From Spiribacter sp. 2438 (GTDB lineage: Bacteria > Pseudomonadota > Gammaproteobacteria > Nitrococcales > Nitrococcaceae), in contig NZ_CP046046.1 of assembly GCF_009676705.1 (NCBI RefSeq), forward strand, positions 1,697,501-1,761,500: a stretch of DNA of 64,000 nucleotides, read 5' to 3'. Numbering within the stretch: the first letter of the stretch is position 1; every line of letters begins with the position of its first letter. Position numbers and translations under genes: made by a program. The notes beneath the pieces were generated by a model, which was given only the letters and a program-made list of their open reading frames with translations, was not told where the DNA came from and did no database searches. Positions 45,427 through 55,671 of this stretch are shown here, piece after piece.

Positions 45427-47920
45427 CGGTACGCTCCTGTCTTTGATGGCGCGGCTGGAAGCCTCGGAGCCGCAGTGAGTTGCTGAGCACGAACAGGCTG
45501 GAGAGGCTCATGGCGGCGGAAGCGGCCATGGGGTTGAGGAGCCAGCCCGTGAGGGGGAACAGGGCACCCGCTGCCACCGGGATCAGCAGGGTGTTGTAGC
45601 CGTAGGCCCAGAAGAAGTTGCCCTTGATGGTGCGATGGGCGCGGCGAGCCAACTCAACCGCATCCAGTATGCCGTTGAGATCCGGGCGCATGAGCACCGC
45701 ATCGCCGGCCTCGATGGCCACGTCCGTGCCGGTGCCGATGGCGATCCCCACATCGGCGCGGGCCAGCGCCGGCGCGTCGTTAATGCCGTCACCAACAAAG
45801 GCCACTCGCCGGCCCTCATTCTGCAGGCGCTCGACCTCCCGGGCCTTGCCATCCGGCCGGACTCCGGCCATCACCTCATCAATGCCCAGCTGACGGGCCA
45901 GGGCGTTGGCAGTGGCCGCCTGGTCACCGGTGACCATGGCCACCTGCAGACCCAGGGTTTTTAGGGTGGCGACCACCGAGGCGCTTTCCTCGCGAGCGGG
46001 GTCCGCAATGCCGAGCACCCCCACCAGCTGACCGTCCACGGCGGCATACAGGGTGGTGCGTGCATCATCGGCCAAGCGCTGAACCGTGTCCGCCACGCTG
46101 TCGACGTTGACACCGAGCCATTCCATGTAATGCGCCGCGCCAATGTGCACGTAACGTCCCTCCACCTGAGCTTCGACGCCGAAACCGGTGACCGACTGAA
46201 ACTCACTGGCGGCGGGAATGCTCAAGCCGCGGGATTTGGCCGCCTCAACAATGGCAGCAGCCAGCGGGTGCTCGCTGTGCTGCTCCACGGCGGCCACCAG
46301 CCGCAGGGTTTCGTCCTCGGCACCGGCGGCCACTTCCAGCTCGGTGAGCTGGGGGCGACCCAGGGTCAGGGTGCCGGTTTTGTCCAGCACCACCGTATCC
46401 GCCTTGGCCAGGGCCTCGAGGGCCGCGCCGCGGCGCATGAGCATGCCGTTGGACGCCCCCTTGCCAATGGCCACCATGACCGCGGTGGGAGCCGCCAGGC
46501 CCATGGCACAGGGACAGGCAATCAGGAGCACGCTGACCGAGGCCACGAAGGCATAGGAGAGCACCGGCTCCGGCCCGATGGCCAGCCAGGTCACCGCGGT
46601 CAGCAGCGCCACGGCGATGGCCACCGGCACGAACACGCCGGCGATGCGGTCCGCCAGTGCCTGAATCGGCGGTTTCTCGGCCTGGGCGCGTTCTACCATG
46701 CCGATGATCTGTGCCAGCACGGTGTCGCCGCCCACGCGGGTTGCCCGGAACACCAGTGAGCCCTGGCCATTGACGGTGCCGGTCACCAGCTCATCGCCGG
46801 CGGCCTTGGACACCGGCACCGGTTCGCCGGTGACCATGGACTCATCCACCCGGGAGTGGCCCTCGACCAGTTCACCGTCCACCGGGATCCGCTCCCCCGG
46901 ACGAACCAGCACGTGGTCATCCACCCGGACGTCATCGATGTCCACTTCCACCGGCTCGCCGTCGCGCATGACCCGGGCCGTGCGGGACTGCAGTTCCAGC
47001 AACGCCCGGATCGCCTGGGAGGTCCGGCCCCGGGCAATCTGCTCGAGATAACGGCCCACCAGCACCAGCGTAATGATGACGCCGGCGGCCTCGAAGTAGC
47101 TGCTGGCGGTGCCTTCGGGGAATATCCCCGGCACCAGCAGGGCGAGCAGTGAATAGAAATAGGCCGCACCGGTGCCGATCATCACCAGGCTGCTCATGGC
47201 CGGCGCCAGGTGGCGCATTTCCTTGATACCGCGCTCAAAGAAACCACGGCCCGCCCAGAACATCACCGGCGTGACCAGCAGGAATTCCAGGGCGACCCAG
47301 GCCCGCTCAGGCATCCACTGGGTAAAGAACTCGTGGCCACCCGGGACGTGACGGCCCATGGCAATGATAACCAGGGGCAGGGTAAATGACGCCGCGATAA
47401 TCATCTGCCGACGCAGTGCACCCTCCTCACGGGCCTGCACGGCGGACAGATCCGCGCCGGCGTCCGCCCCGTGGCCTTCGCCGTCGCTGGCGCCCTGCTC
47501 AACGCCGTATCCGGCAGCTTCTACGGCGGCCACCAGATCGGGGCGGGAAACGGCGCCGCTGAGCACGCTGACCCGGGCGCGGCTCAGGCCCAGATCGACG
47601 CTGGCCTCAAGCACGCCGGGGACCCCGGCCAAGGCCTGTTCCACGCGGCGGACGCAACCGCCACAGGTTACGCCGGTCAGGTTCAGGGTGATGGAGTCCC
47701 GGGCCGGCGGATAACCCGCCTGGTCCAGCGCGTTGGCCGCCTCCGCCAGCACCGCGGTGGTGTCGGCGGAGTCGGACAGGGTCAGATGGGCACGGCCGGT
47801 GGCGAGGTTGACCGAGGCCGACTCAACCCCGGAGACGCCGGTAAGAGCCGTTTCGGCGTGGTGGACGCAACTGCCGCAGGTCAAGCTGGTGACCATCAAT
47901 TCGGTTTGCTTCGCTGACAT
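45392..47920 (-). CDS. copA: P1B-type copper-exporting ATPase
   Basis: 842-residue inner-membrane pump. Two N-terminal HMA domains carry TCGSC (C15/C18) and TCGGC. The TM metal site is CPC in [17 protein letters not shown], the phosphorylation loop DKTGTLTLG, and there are [20 protein letters not shown] and SEHPLA motifs. C-terminal [22 protein letters not shown] fits PIB-1 (Cu+) ATPases. The MSAKQ start at 47920 is preceded by a weak GGATAGGA. The gene overlaps the downstream repressor, and a promoter with an operator-like C6G6 palindrome sits 30-60 bases upstream. Confidence 0.95.
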   Translation of the reverse strand: MSAKQTELMVTSLTCGSCVHHAETALTGVSGVESASVNLATGRAHLTLSDSADTTAVLAEAANALDQAGYPPARDSITLNLTGVTCGGCVRRVEQALAGVPGVLEASVDLGLSRARVSVLSGAVSRPDLVAAVEAAGYGVEQGASDGEGHGADAGADLSAVQAREEGALRRQMIIAASFTLPLVIIAMGRHVPGGHEFFTQWMPERAWVALEFLLVTPVMFWAGRGFFERGIKEMRHLAPAMSSLVMIGTGAAYFYSLLALLVPGIFPEGTASSYFEAAGVIITLVLVGRYLEQIARGRTSQAIRALLELQSRTARVMRDGEPVEVDIDDVRVDDHVLVRPGERIPVDGELVEGHSRVDESMVTGEPVPVSKAAGDELVTGTVNGQGSLVFRATRVGGDTVLAQIIGMVERAQAEKPPIQALADRIAGVFVPVAIAVALLTAVTWLAIGPEPVLSYAFVASVSVLLIACPCAMGLAAPTAVMVAIGKGASNGMLMRRGAALEALAKADTVVLDKTGTLTLGRPQLTELEVAAGAEDETLRLVAAVEQHSEHPLAAAIVEAAKSRGLSIPAASEFQSVTGFGVEAQVEGRYVHIGAAHYMEWLGVNVDSVADTVQRLADDARTTLYAAVDGQLVGVLGIADPAREESASVVATLKTLGLQVAMVTGDQAATANALARQLGIDEVMAGVRPDGKAREVERLQNEGRRVAFVGDGINDAPALARADVGIAIGTGTDVAIEAGDAVLMRPDLNGILDAVELARRAHRTIKGNFFWAYGYNTLLIPVAAGALFPLTGWLLNPMAASAAMSLSSLFVLSNSLRLRGFQPRHQRQERTDGRHDPVPARA

Positions 47921-47951
47921 GAATCCTATCCGCCATTGCCAATGTGCAGCC

Positions 47952-47982
47952 AGCATACCCCTCCCCCCGGGGGGTCGGTCAA
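47952..47982 (-). promoter_or_regulatory. copA promoter with C6G6 operator in a 19-bp spacer
   Basis: Reading leftward, TTGACC (47982-47977) and TATGCT (47957-47952) are separated by 19 bases. The spacer contains the palindrome CCCCCCGGGGGG (47963-47974), the C/G-tract type that CsoR/RcnR repressors recognise. Together with the overlapping repressor gene this suggests autoregulation by metal. Activity is inferred. Confidence 0.55.
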
Positions 47983-47992
47983 ATGCACACAC

Positions 47993-48019
47993 AAAAAAAG
48001 GGGCCCGAAGGCCCCTTTT
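47993..48019 (-). terminator. rho-independent terminator after glpV
   Basis: A perfect stem (AAAAGGGGCC with GGCCCCTTTT in transcript orientation) closes a UUCG loop and is followed by seven U in the leftward transcript. It lies 25 bases beyond the glpV stop and ends the glycerol operon. It could also slow transcription from the other direction, since the stem is symmetric. Confidence 0.85.
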
Positions 48020-48043
48020 ACGCTGGACTGATGGTCTCAGTGT

Positions 48044-49786
48044 TTAGTCGCGCTCACCGGCGGCCATCCACTCTTCCATCATCTGGTCGTAGTCCATGGT
48101 CTCACCCTGCGGCATCTCATTGTCGAGACGCGGCTTGGGTGCGCCCGGCTGACTCAGCCAGTACTCCGGATCCCGTGCCTCGTTCATCACCGGTGCGTAG
48201 GTGTCAAACACCTCGGCCCGGGCCAGACGATCCATGGTGCGGTCCAGTGCCTGCGCCAGGTTGTCGAGGCCTTCCTGCGGCGTCACCTCACGGCTCATGA
48301 CCGGAGCCAGGTTCTGCCACCAGAGCGGAGCCATACGCGGATAGTCAGGAATGTTGGTTCCTGTCGGCGTCCAGAAGCTCTCGTTCGGGCTGCGGTAGAA
48401 CTCCACCAGACCACCCAGCTGCGGAGCCCGCTCGGTCATCTGGTCGGAGAAGATGTCGGACCGACGAATCGGCGTCAGGCCCGCCATCAGCTTCTCCAGC
48501 GAGGTGGTCTTGGCCACGGTGAACTGACCGAACAGCCAGGCCGCGGTGCGACGATCCTCAGGCGTAGAGTCAAAGAAGGTCCAGGAGCCCACGTCCTGAT
48601 AACCCACCTTCATGCCCTCTTCCCAGTACGGGCCCACCGGTGACGGTGCCATCCGCCACAGCGGGTTGCCCTCGTCATCGGTCACGGCCACCTCGGGGTC
48701 GACCATGGCCTCAGTAAAGGCGGTGTACCAGAAAATCTGCTGAGCGATGTTGCCCTCGGCAGGCACAGGACCGGCCTCGCCAAAGGTCATGCCAGCGGCC
48801 TCCGGCGGTGCGTAGGCGTGCAACCAGTCAACGGCCTTGGTCATGGCGAACACCGACGCCGGCGCATTGGTGCCACCACCGCGGGTTACACTACAACCCA
48901 CCGGGTTGGCGTCCTCGTCCACCCGGCAGCCCCAGTCGTCCACGGGGTTACCGAACGGCACGCCGGTGCTGCCCATGCCGGCCATGGACAGCCAGGAGTC
49001 ATGGAAGCGCCATCCCAGGGAGAAGTGGCGGCGACCATAGTCCATGTGACCATAGATACGCTCACCATCGATCTCACCAACGTGCTCGGTGAAGAACTCG
49101 GCGATCTCCTCATAAGCGGTCCAGTTCAGGGGAACACCCAGCTCATAGCCGTAGATGTCCTCGAACTGCGCCTGGAGATCCGGATCGGTGAACCAGTCAT
49201 AACGGAACCAGTAAAGGTTCGCGAACTGCTGGGCCGGCAGCTGGAAAATGCTGCCATCCGGGCCGGTGGTGTACTGAATGCCGATGAAGTCATCCAGGTC
49301 CAGGGTCGGCAGGGTGAAGTCCGCCCACTCGTTCTCCATGGCTTCGGAGAGGTTGATGGTGGTGCCGTAGCGGATATGGGTGCCGATGGCATCGGAGTCG
49401 TTGATGTAGCCGTCGTAGATGTTACGACCAGTCTGCATCTGGGTCTGCATGGTATCAACCAGGTCACCCTCACCGATGATGTTGTGAGTCACCTCAATAC
49501 CCGTGAGCTCGGTGAAGGCCGGAGCCAGCACGTCCCGTTCAAAAATGTGAACCGCTAGCGTCTCGGCAACGGTGCTGATTTCAAGCCCACGGAGTGGTTC
49601 GGCCGCTTCGGCAAACCATTCCAGCTCTGCAATCTGCTCCTCCCTTGAAAGCGTCGAGTTGACGAACACCTCGTCAACCAGCCGCTCAATAACAGCATCG
49701 CGGTCGTGATTGTCGGCAAACGCCATGCCCGGCCCTGCGGCCAGGGCGCCGGCGAGCGCCGCCAGGATCAGACTATTTTTCTTCAT
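48044..49786 (-). CDS. glpV: glycerol ABC transporter substrate-binding protein
   Basis: Periplasmic binding component of the GlpSTPQV glycerol importer. 580 residues: signal peptide 1-24 (MAFA-DN) and a large MalE/extracellular solute-binding family 1-like domain (AETLAVHIFERDVLAPAFTELTGIEVTHNIIGEGDLVDTMQTQMQTGRN). Length and order agree with rhizobial GlpV. GAGG precedes the ATG. A 5-bp hairpin (49817-49831) lies in the 64-base gap upstream, and a strong terminator follows the stop, so the gene may be expressed at a different level from the permeases. Confidence 0.9.
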   Translation of the reverse strand: MKKNSLILAALAGALAAGPGMAFADNHDRDAVIERLVDEVFVNSTLSREEQIAELEWFAEAAEPLRGLEISTVAETLAVHIFERDVLAPAFTELTGIEVTHNIIGEGDLVDTMQTQMQTGRNIYDGYINDSDAIGTHIRYGTTINLSEAMENEWADFTLPTLDLDDFIGIQYTTGPDGSIFQLPAQQFANLYWFRYDWFTDPDLQAQFEDIYGYELGVPLNWTAYEEIAEFFTEHVGEIDGERIYGHMDYGRRHFSLGWRFHDSWLSMAGMGSTGVPFGNPVDDWGCRVDEDANPVGCSVTRGGGTNAPASVFAMTKAVDWLHAYAPPEAAGMTFGEAGPVPAEGNIAQQIFWYTAFTEAMVDPEVAVTDDEGNPLWRMAPSPVGPYWEEGMKVGYQDVGSWTFFDSTPEDRRTAAWLFGQFTVAKTTSLEKLMAGLTPIRRSDIFSDQMTERAPQLGGLVEFYRSPNESFWTPTGTNIPDYPRMAPLWWQNLAPVMSREVTPQEGLDNLAQALDRTMDRLARAEVFDTYAPVMNEARDPEYWLSQPGAPKPRLDNEMPQGETMDYDQMMEEWMAAGERD

Positions 49787-49850
49787 GACTACCTCGTAGC
49801 TTTCTTCTGTTGGATATCCCCTGATCGGGGACTCTCTTCCTCACTCCGGG

Positions 49851-50126
49851 TTAACCCCAGCGCAGCAGAATCGCCATCCAGACGAGCTGCAGCCCCAGCG
49901 CTACCCAAAGACTGATGTCGGTAAATCCGACAAAAAACACGTGAATATAGGCCGATGTCAGCAGGCCGATGAAAAACCGGTCACCCCGCGTGGTGGCAAT
50001 GGGCAGAAAGCCCTTGCGCTCCTGCGTGGGAGACACCAGTTCCCAGACCGTCATCGCCGCCAGCGCCGAGGCGATGGCGATGAAAAACACCGCGGTAATG
50101 GGAGTCCAGACCATCCAGTCGAGCAT
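49851..50126 (-). CDS. DUF2160 small membrane protein of the glycerol transporter cluster
   Basis: 91 residues with about three hydrophobic helices (4-27, 50-68, 72-90), matching the DUF2160 proteins that sit between glpQ and glpV in rhizobial glycerol operons. Its exact role is unknown; membership of the transporter complex or assembly are both possible. It lies 15 bases after glpQ and 64 bases before glpV on the same strand. Confidence 0.85.
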   Translation of the reverse strand: MLDWMVWTPITAVFFIAIASALAAMTVWELVSPTQERKGFLPIATTRGDRFFIGLLTSAYIHVFFVGFTDISLWVALGLQLVWMAILLRWG

Positions 50127-50141
50127 GTGCCGGTCCCCCCC

Positions 50142-50968
<827 letters not shown>

Positions 50969-50972
<4 letters not shown>

Positions 50973-51859
50973 TTGCCACCTCCCACATCAGCCAGGCGTT
51001 CTTTCTGCATATTCATGATGGTGACGTAAAACACGTAGCTCACCGCGAGAACGATCAGGAAGTAAATGATGGAAAACGCCGCCGACGGACCGAGGTCCTG
51101 CTGGGCCACGGCCATGGTGGTCAGCGTCTGACTCAGGAACGTGGTGGAGCTGCCGGGCCCGCCACCGGTGAGCACGAAGGGCTCGGCGTAAATCATGAAC
51201 GAGTGCATGAACCGCAGCAGCACGCCGATGACCAGCACATTGGTGAGTTTGGGCAGCTCGATGTAGCGGAAGATCGCCCAGCGGGAGGCCCGGTCGATGC
51301 GGGCGGCCTGGTAATAGGCCTCGGGGATCGCCCGCAGGCCGCTGTAACACAGAAGCGCGATCAGTGGCGTCCAGTGCCAGACATCCATAAGGATGATAGT
51401 GACCCAGGCGTCCAGCGAGCTGCGGGTAATGTTGTAGCTGACGCCCAGGACGTTATTGAGGGTGTACCCGGCCAGCCCGATATCCCCACGAGTGAAGATC
51501 TGCCAGATACTGCCGACCACGTTCCAGGGGATGAGCAGCGGCATGGCAATGAGGATCAGCACGGCGGATGCCTGCCAGCCCTTTTTGGGCATGAGCAGCG
51601 CGATTCCGATACCCAGCGGCACCTGAATCGCCAGAATGGTGAACGAGAAGAAGAACTGGCGTCCCAGGGCCGCTTGCAGCTGGGGGTTCTGGAGGGTTTC
51701 CCGAAACCAGTCACCGCCAACAAAAAACGCCGACCGCCCCAGGATGTCCTGAATCGAGTAGTTGACCACGGTCATCAGCGGGATGATGGCGGTAAAGGCC
51801 ACCAGCACCAGCACCGGCAGCACCATGAACCACGCTTTTTGATATTCGGTTTTATCCAC
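50969..51859 (-). CDS. glpP: glycerol ABC transporter permease
   Basis: 296-residue MalF/UgpA-type permease with six helices and the coupling loop EAYYQAARIDRASRWAIFRYIELP. It is the GlpP position partner of the downstream GlpQ. It lies 11 bases after the glpT stop and overlaps glpQ by 4 bases. The C-terminus faces the cytosol (MNMQKERLADVGGGK). Confidence 0.9.
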
Positions 51860-51870
51860 GTCGTCTCCCC

Positions 51871-52941
51871 CTAGCCGACGAGCCGGTCGTCGGCGTACAG
51901 CAGCGCGTTCTCGGTGGGGAACACCACCTGCAACCCGTCGCTGCCGATTTTTTCTGATTCATCCAGGCGCACATGCACCCGGTGATTGCCCAGGTAGCCC
52001 GTCACCAGCTGGTAGTCACCCAGATCTTCCACCGAATGGACCTGGACCCGGTGTCCGCTCTCACCCTCGCCGGCGGCGCGGATCAGGCCGGGCCGGATGC
52101 CGAGCTGCAGCGAGCCGCCGTGCTGACGGGCCGCCTCCGCCATGGCGGGGTCCACCGTGATGTGCTCGCCATCGACAATGGCGCGGGAGCCATCCACTGT
52201 GCACTCCATGAAATTCATGCCCGGGCTGCCGATGAAGTAACCGACGAACGTGTGAGCCGGCCGCTCGAAGAGCTCCTGGGGCGTGCCCAACTGCAGCACC
52301 TGCCCGGCCAGCATGACGGCCACCTTGTCGGCAAAGGTCAGTGCCTCGGTCTGATCGTGGGTGACGTAAACCAGGGTCAGGGCCAGCTGCTCATGAATCT
52401 CCCGCAGCTTGCGGCGCAGCTGCCACTTCAGATGGGGATCAATCACGGTGAGCGGCTCGTCGAACAGCACCGCGGAAACATCCTCGCGCACCAGGCCGCG
52501 GCCCAGGGAAATTTTCTGCTTGGCATCCGCCGTAAGGTTCTTGGCCCGGCGATTGAGCGCTCCTTCCAGGCCCAGCATGGTGGCGATGTGCTGCACCCGC
52601 TGGCTGACGTAGGCCTCGTCCATGCGGCGGTTGCGCAGCGGGAACGCCAGATTGTCGAACACGCTCATGGTGTCGTAGATCACCGGAAACTGGAAAACCT
52701 GACCGATGTTGCGGTCTTCCGTGCGCGTGTGGGTCACGTCGGTCTCATCGAACATGACCTGCCCCTCGGAGGGGGCCACCAGCCCGGAGATGATGTTCAG
52801 CAGTGTGGTCTTACCGCAGCCGGACGGCCCCAGCAGGGCGTAGGCGCCACCGTCTTCCCAGACATGCTGCATCGGCTGCAGGGCGTAGTCGCCGCCGGGG
52901 GCGTACTGATGGCCGAGGTTTCTGAGTTCTATTCTTGCCAT
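51871..52941 (-). CDS. glpT: glycerol ABC transporter ATPase with degenerate signature
   Basis: 356 residues. The nucleotide-binding domain has Walker A GPSGCGKT (38-45), Walker B VLFDE (158-162) and a normal switch histidine H195 (YVTHDQTEAL). The LSGGQ signature is replaced by LTADAKQK (136-143). A C-terminal TOBE-like regulatory domain follows (GIRPGLIRAAGEGESGHRVQV). It is named by position in GlpSTPQV. Its partner GlpS has a normal signature but lacks the switch histidine, so the two errors fall in the same composite ATP site. glpS lies 5 bases upstream. Confidence 0.9.
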   Translation of the reverse strand: MARIELRNLGHQYAPGGDYALQPMQHVWEDGGAYALLGPSGCGKTTLLNIISGLVAPSEGQVMFDETDVTHTRTEDRNIGQVFQFPVIYDTMSVFDNLAFPLRNRRMDEAYVSQRVQHIATMLGLEGALNRRAKNLTADAKQKISLGRGLVREDVSAVLFDEPLTVIDPHLKWQLRRKLREIHEQLALTLVYVTHDQTEALTFADKVAVMLAGQVLQLGTPQELFERPAHTFVGYFIGSPGMNFMECTVDGSRAIVDGEHITVDPAMAEAARQHGGSLQLGIRPGLIRAAGEGESGHRVQVHSVEDLGDYQLVTGYLGNHRVHVRLDESEKIGSDGLQVVFPTENALLYADDRLVG

Positions 52942-52946
52942 GTCGT

Positions 52947-54032
52947 TTATCCGCGCTCCGTTGCCGGGGAGGCCACCAGGCGCTCTTCTTGATCAAAGGC
53001 GTAAAGGCGGGACGGGTCGAAGTGCACATTAAAGGCTTCGCCGGGATGGACCATGTGCACGCCCCGCTCCAGCACCACCCAGTCATGGCCGCCCACTTCC
53101 AGATGAATATAGGTCACCGAGCCCGCAATCTCCGCCACCTCCACGGTGCCCGCCAGGTCAATGCCGTGCTCCCCGACGCTGCTCGCAAACAGGTGGTGGG
53201 GCCGCACGCCCAGGGTGTAACTGCCCGGCGCCAGGTCGGACATGTGGGCCGGCAGCGGCTCATCCAGCAGGCCACCGACCACCATGCGCCCGTCGCGGAC
53301 GTCGGCTTCGATCAGGTTCATGGGCGGATCGGAGAACACCTGGGAGACCGTCACCGTGGCGGGGTTGCGATAGGTCTCGGCGGTCAGGCCATGCTGAACC
53401 AGCCGACCCTCGTGGAGCACCGCGGTTTTGCCCCCCAGCACCAGCGCCTCTTCAGGCTCGGTGGTGGCGTAAACAATGACCGTGTCCCGGTCCTTGAACA
53501 GTTCCCGCAGTTCCGCCCGCAGTCCCTCGCGGAGCTTGTAGTCGAGGTTCACCAGTGGCTCGTCCAGCAGGATCAGCTTGGCGTCGCGCACCAGAGCGCG
53601 GGCCATGGCGCACCGCTGCTGCTGGCCACCGGACATTTCCAGGGGCATGCGATCCAGCAGGTGGTCAATGCCCAGGCGCTCGGCCTCGGCCCGTACCCGC
53701 CGATCGATCTCGGCCTTGGAGAGTTTCGCCAGCCGCAGGGGCGAGGCGATGTTGTCGTAGCAGCTCATCGCCGGGTAGTTGATGAACTGCTGGTACACCA
53801 TGCCCAGCGAGCGCTTCTGGACCGGCGTGGCGGTTACGTCCACGTTGTCCTCGAGCACCCGCCCCTTGCTGGGGGGCTCGAGCCCGGCCATGACCCGCAT
53901 GAGCGTGGTCTTGCCCGCCCGGGTCAGACCCATAAGCACGTTGAATTCCCCGCGCTCGAAGGTCAGGTTGATATCTTCAAGATGGACCTCACCCCCAACG
54001 GTGCGGCTCACCCCCTCCAAAACCAGGCTCAT
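52947..54032 (-). CDS. glpS: glycerol ABC transporter ATPase lacking the switch histidine
   Basis: 361 residues. Walker A is GLTRAGKT (35-42), the signature is MSGGQQQR (133-140), Walker B is LILLDE (153-158), but the switch position is T191 (YATTEPEEAL) instead of His. A C-terminal MalK-like domain (LGVRPHHLFA) follows. It is the partner of GlpT, whose signature is degenerate, so one composite site looks intact and the other lacks both elements. The ATG at 54032 overlaps the last base of the glpD stop. Confidence 0.9.
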   Translation of the reverse strand: MSLVLEGVSRTVGGEVHLEDINLTFERGEFNVLMGLTRAGKTTLMRVMAGLEPPSKGRVLEDNVDVTATPVQKRSLGMVYQQFINYPAMSCYDNIASPLRLAKLSKAEIDRRVRAEAERLGIDHLLDRMPLEMSGGQQQRCAMARALVRDAKLILLDEPLVNLDYKLREGLRAELRELFKDRDTVIVYATTEPEEALVLGGKTAVLHEGRLVQHGLTAETYRNPATVTVSQVFSDPPMNLIEADVRDGRMVVGGLLDEPLPAHMSDLAPGSYTLGVRPHHLFASSVGEHGIDLAGTVEVAEIAGSVTYIHLEVGGHDWVVLERGVHMVHPGEAFNVHFDPSRLYAFDQEERLVASPATERG

Positions 54033-55561
54033 TACGCAGTTGCCCTCTTCTTATTTTCGCCGCCGAACCAGGTGCCGACCCGCTGGCGCTGGTTCTCGTC
54101 CAGCATCAGGCCCACTTTGGTGCGACGCCAGATGGCGTCTTCGGCGGTCATTGCCCATTCATACTGTGCCAGATAACGGAGCTCCGCCTCATACAGGTCA
54201 GCTCCGAAATGCTCCCCCAGGTCATCCAGCGACGCCGCCGATCCCAGCATGCGTTCGGTCTCGGTGCCGTAGTTGCGGGCCAGGCGCCAGGCCATGTCCT
54301 CGGGCAACCAGGGCCGGGACTGGCGCAGGGCGTCCAGATAGGCCTCGAAGTCGCCATTGGGAATATCGCCCCCGGGCAGCGGCTGATCACCAGTCCAGTC
54401 AGTGATTTCCGCACCCAGCAGCGGCGCGATCCGGTCCACGGCCTGGCGGGCCAGCGTGCGGTAAGTGGTGATCTTGCCGCCGAACACCGACAACAGCGGC
54501 GCGGCGCTGTCATCCAGGTCCAGACTATAGTCGCGACTCACCGCCGAGACATTGTCCTCTTCGGACTCGTCGTACAGCGCGCGGACGCCGGAATAGGTCC
54601 AGACCACGTCGGCGGGGGTGATTTCGCGCTTGAAATAACGGTTCACCGCGTCGCAGAGGTACTGAATCTCTTCGTCACTGGCCGTCGCTTCGGCCGGGTT
54701 GCCTTCATAGGCCACGTCGGTGGTGCCAATCAGGGTGAAATGCTGTTCGTAGGGAATGGCGAAGATGACGCGGCCGTCGTTGTTCTGAAACAGGTAGGAA
54801 TCTTCATGTTCGAACATGGACGGCACGACGATATGACTGCCCTTGACCAGGTGGACATCCTTGTCGTCATTCCGCTGCATGGCGTCGCTGAGCAGCCGGG
54901 CCACCCAGGGGCCGGCGGCATTCACCACGGAGCGGGCCTGGATGGTCTGCTTCTGGTCCGTGGTGGTGTCGGTGAGCTCCACCTGCCAGCTGTCGCCATT
55001 GCGCTGGGCGCCGGTGCAGCGGGTGCGGGGCAGGACACGGCCGCCGCGGGCCTCAACGTCCATGCAGTTCAGCACCACCAGGCGGGAGTCCTGGACCCAG
55101 CAGTCCGAGTACATGAACCCCTTGCGAAGACTGTCGTCCAGGGGCTGTCCCGCATAGTGCTGCTGCAGGTTGATCCCCTTGGAGCCCGGCAGTTTCTTGC
55201 GGCCGCCGAGGTGGTCATACAGAAAGAGGCCCATGCGGATCATCCATGCCGGCCGCAGTTCTTTGACGTGGGGCATGACAAAGCGCAGCGGCCAGATGAT
55301 GTGCGGGGCGATGCCCATGAGCACTTCCCGCTCTTTCAGGGCTTTCTGAACCAGCCGGAACTCGTAGTACTCGAGATAGCGAAGGCCGCCGTGGACCAGC
55401 TTGGTGCTGGCGGATGAAGTGTAATTCGCCAGATCACCCTGCTCGACCAGCAGGACCTTCAAGCCGCGACCGGCCGCATCGCGGGCAATACCTGCGCCGT
55501 TAATGCCGCCACCAACAACGATCACATCGTAGCTGTCTGAATGCTCAGCCGTGGAAGACAC
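54032..55561 (-). CDS. glpD: glycerol-3-phosphate dehydrogenase, aerobic FAD type
   Basis: Oxidises glycerol-3-phosphate to DHAP at the membrane and reduces quinone. The 509-residue FAD enzyme has DVIVVGGGINGAGIARDAAGRGLKVLLVEQGDLANYTSSASTKLVHGGLRYLE, RARSVVNAAGPWV and GVRALYDESEEDNVSAVSRDYSLDLDD. The GTG start at 55561 has GGAGGAGAGG 6 bases upstream. It heads the glpD-S-T-P-Q-DUF2160-V run and has its own promoter and putative GlpR operator upstream. The end overlaps glpS by one base. Confidence 0.96.
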   Translation of the reverse strand: MSSTAEHSDSYDVIVVGGGINGAGIARDAAGRGLKVLLVEQGDLANYTSSASTKLVHGGLRYLEYYEFRLVQKALKEREVLMGIAPHIIWPLRFVMPHVKELRPAWMIRMGLFLYDHLGGRKKLPGSKGINLQQHYAGQPLDDSLRKGFMYSDCWVQDSRLVVLNCMDVEARGGRVLPRTRCTGAQRNGDSWQVELTDTTTDQKQTIQARSVVNAAGPWVARLLSDAMQRNDDKDVHLVKGSHIVVPSMFEHEDSYLFQNNDGRVIFAIPYEQHFTLIGTTDVAYEGNPAEATASDEEIQYLCDAVNRYFKREITPADVVWTYSGVRALYDESEEDNVSAVSRDYSLDLDDSAAPLLSVFGGKITTYRTLARQAVDRIAPLLGAEITDWTGDQPLPGGDIPNGDFEAYLDALRQSRPWLPEDMAWRLARNYGTETERMLGSAASLDDLGEHFGADLYEAELRYLAQYEWAMTAEDAIWRRTKVGLMLDENQRQRVGTWFGGENKKRATA

Positions 55562-55625
55562 GAATGCCTCTCCTCCGTTGCCTGTGAGTCGCGACTATGT
55601 TGCCGCTTATTCATGTTCGGAATCA

Positions 55626-55671
55626 AACATACCACCGGAAACTGACCCGTCAACCCGAAAATTAACGAAAA
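55626..55671 (-). promoter_or_regulatory. glpD promoter with GlpR-type direct-repeat operator
   Basis: Reading leftward, TTTTCGTTAATTTTCG (55671-55656) is a direct repeat of TTTTCG at 10-bp period. It is directly followed by a -35 box TTGACG (55653-55648), a 16-bp spacer and a -10 box TATGTT (55631-55626). The repeat differs by one base from the one upstream of glpK. Repression of glpD and its transporter genes by GlpR is inferred. Confidence 0.6.
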
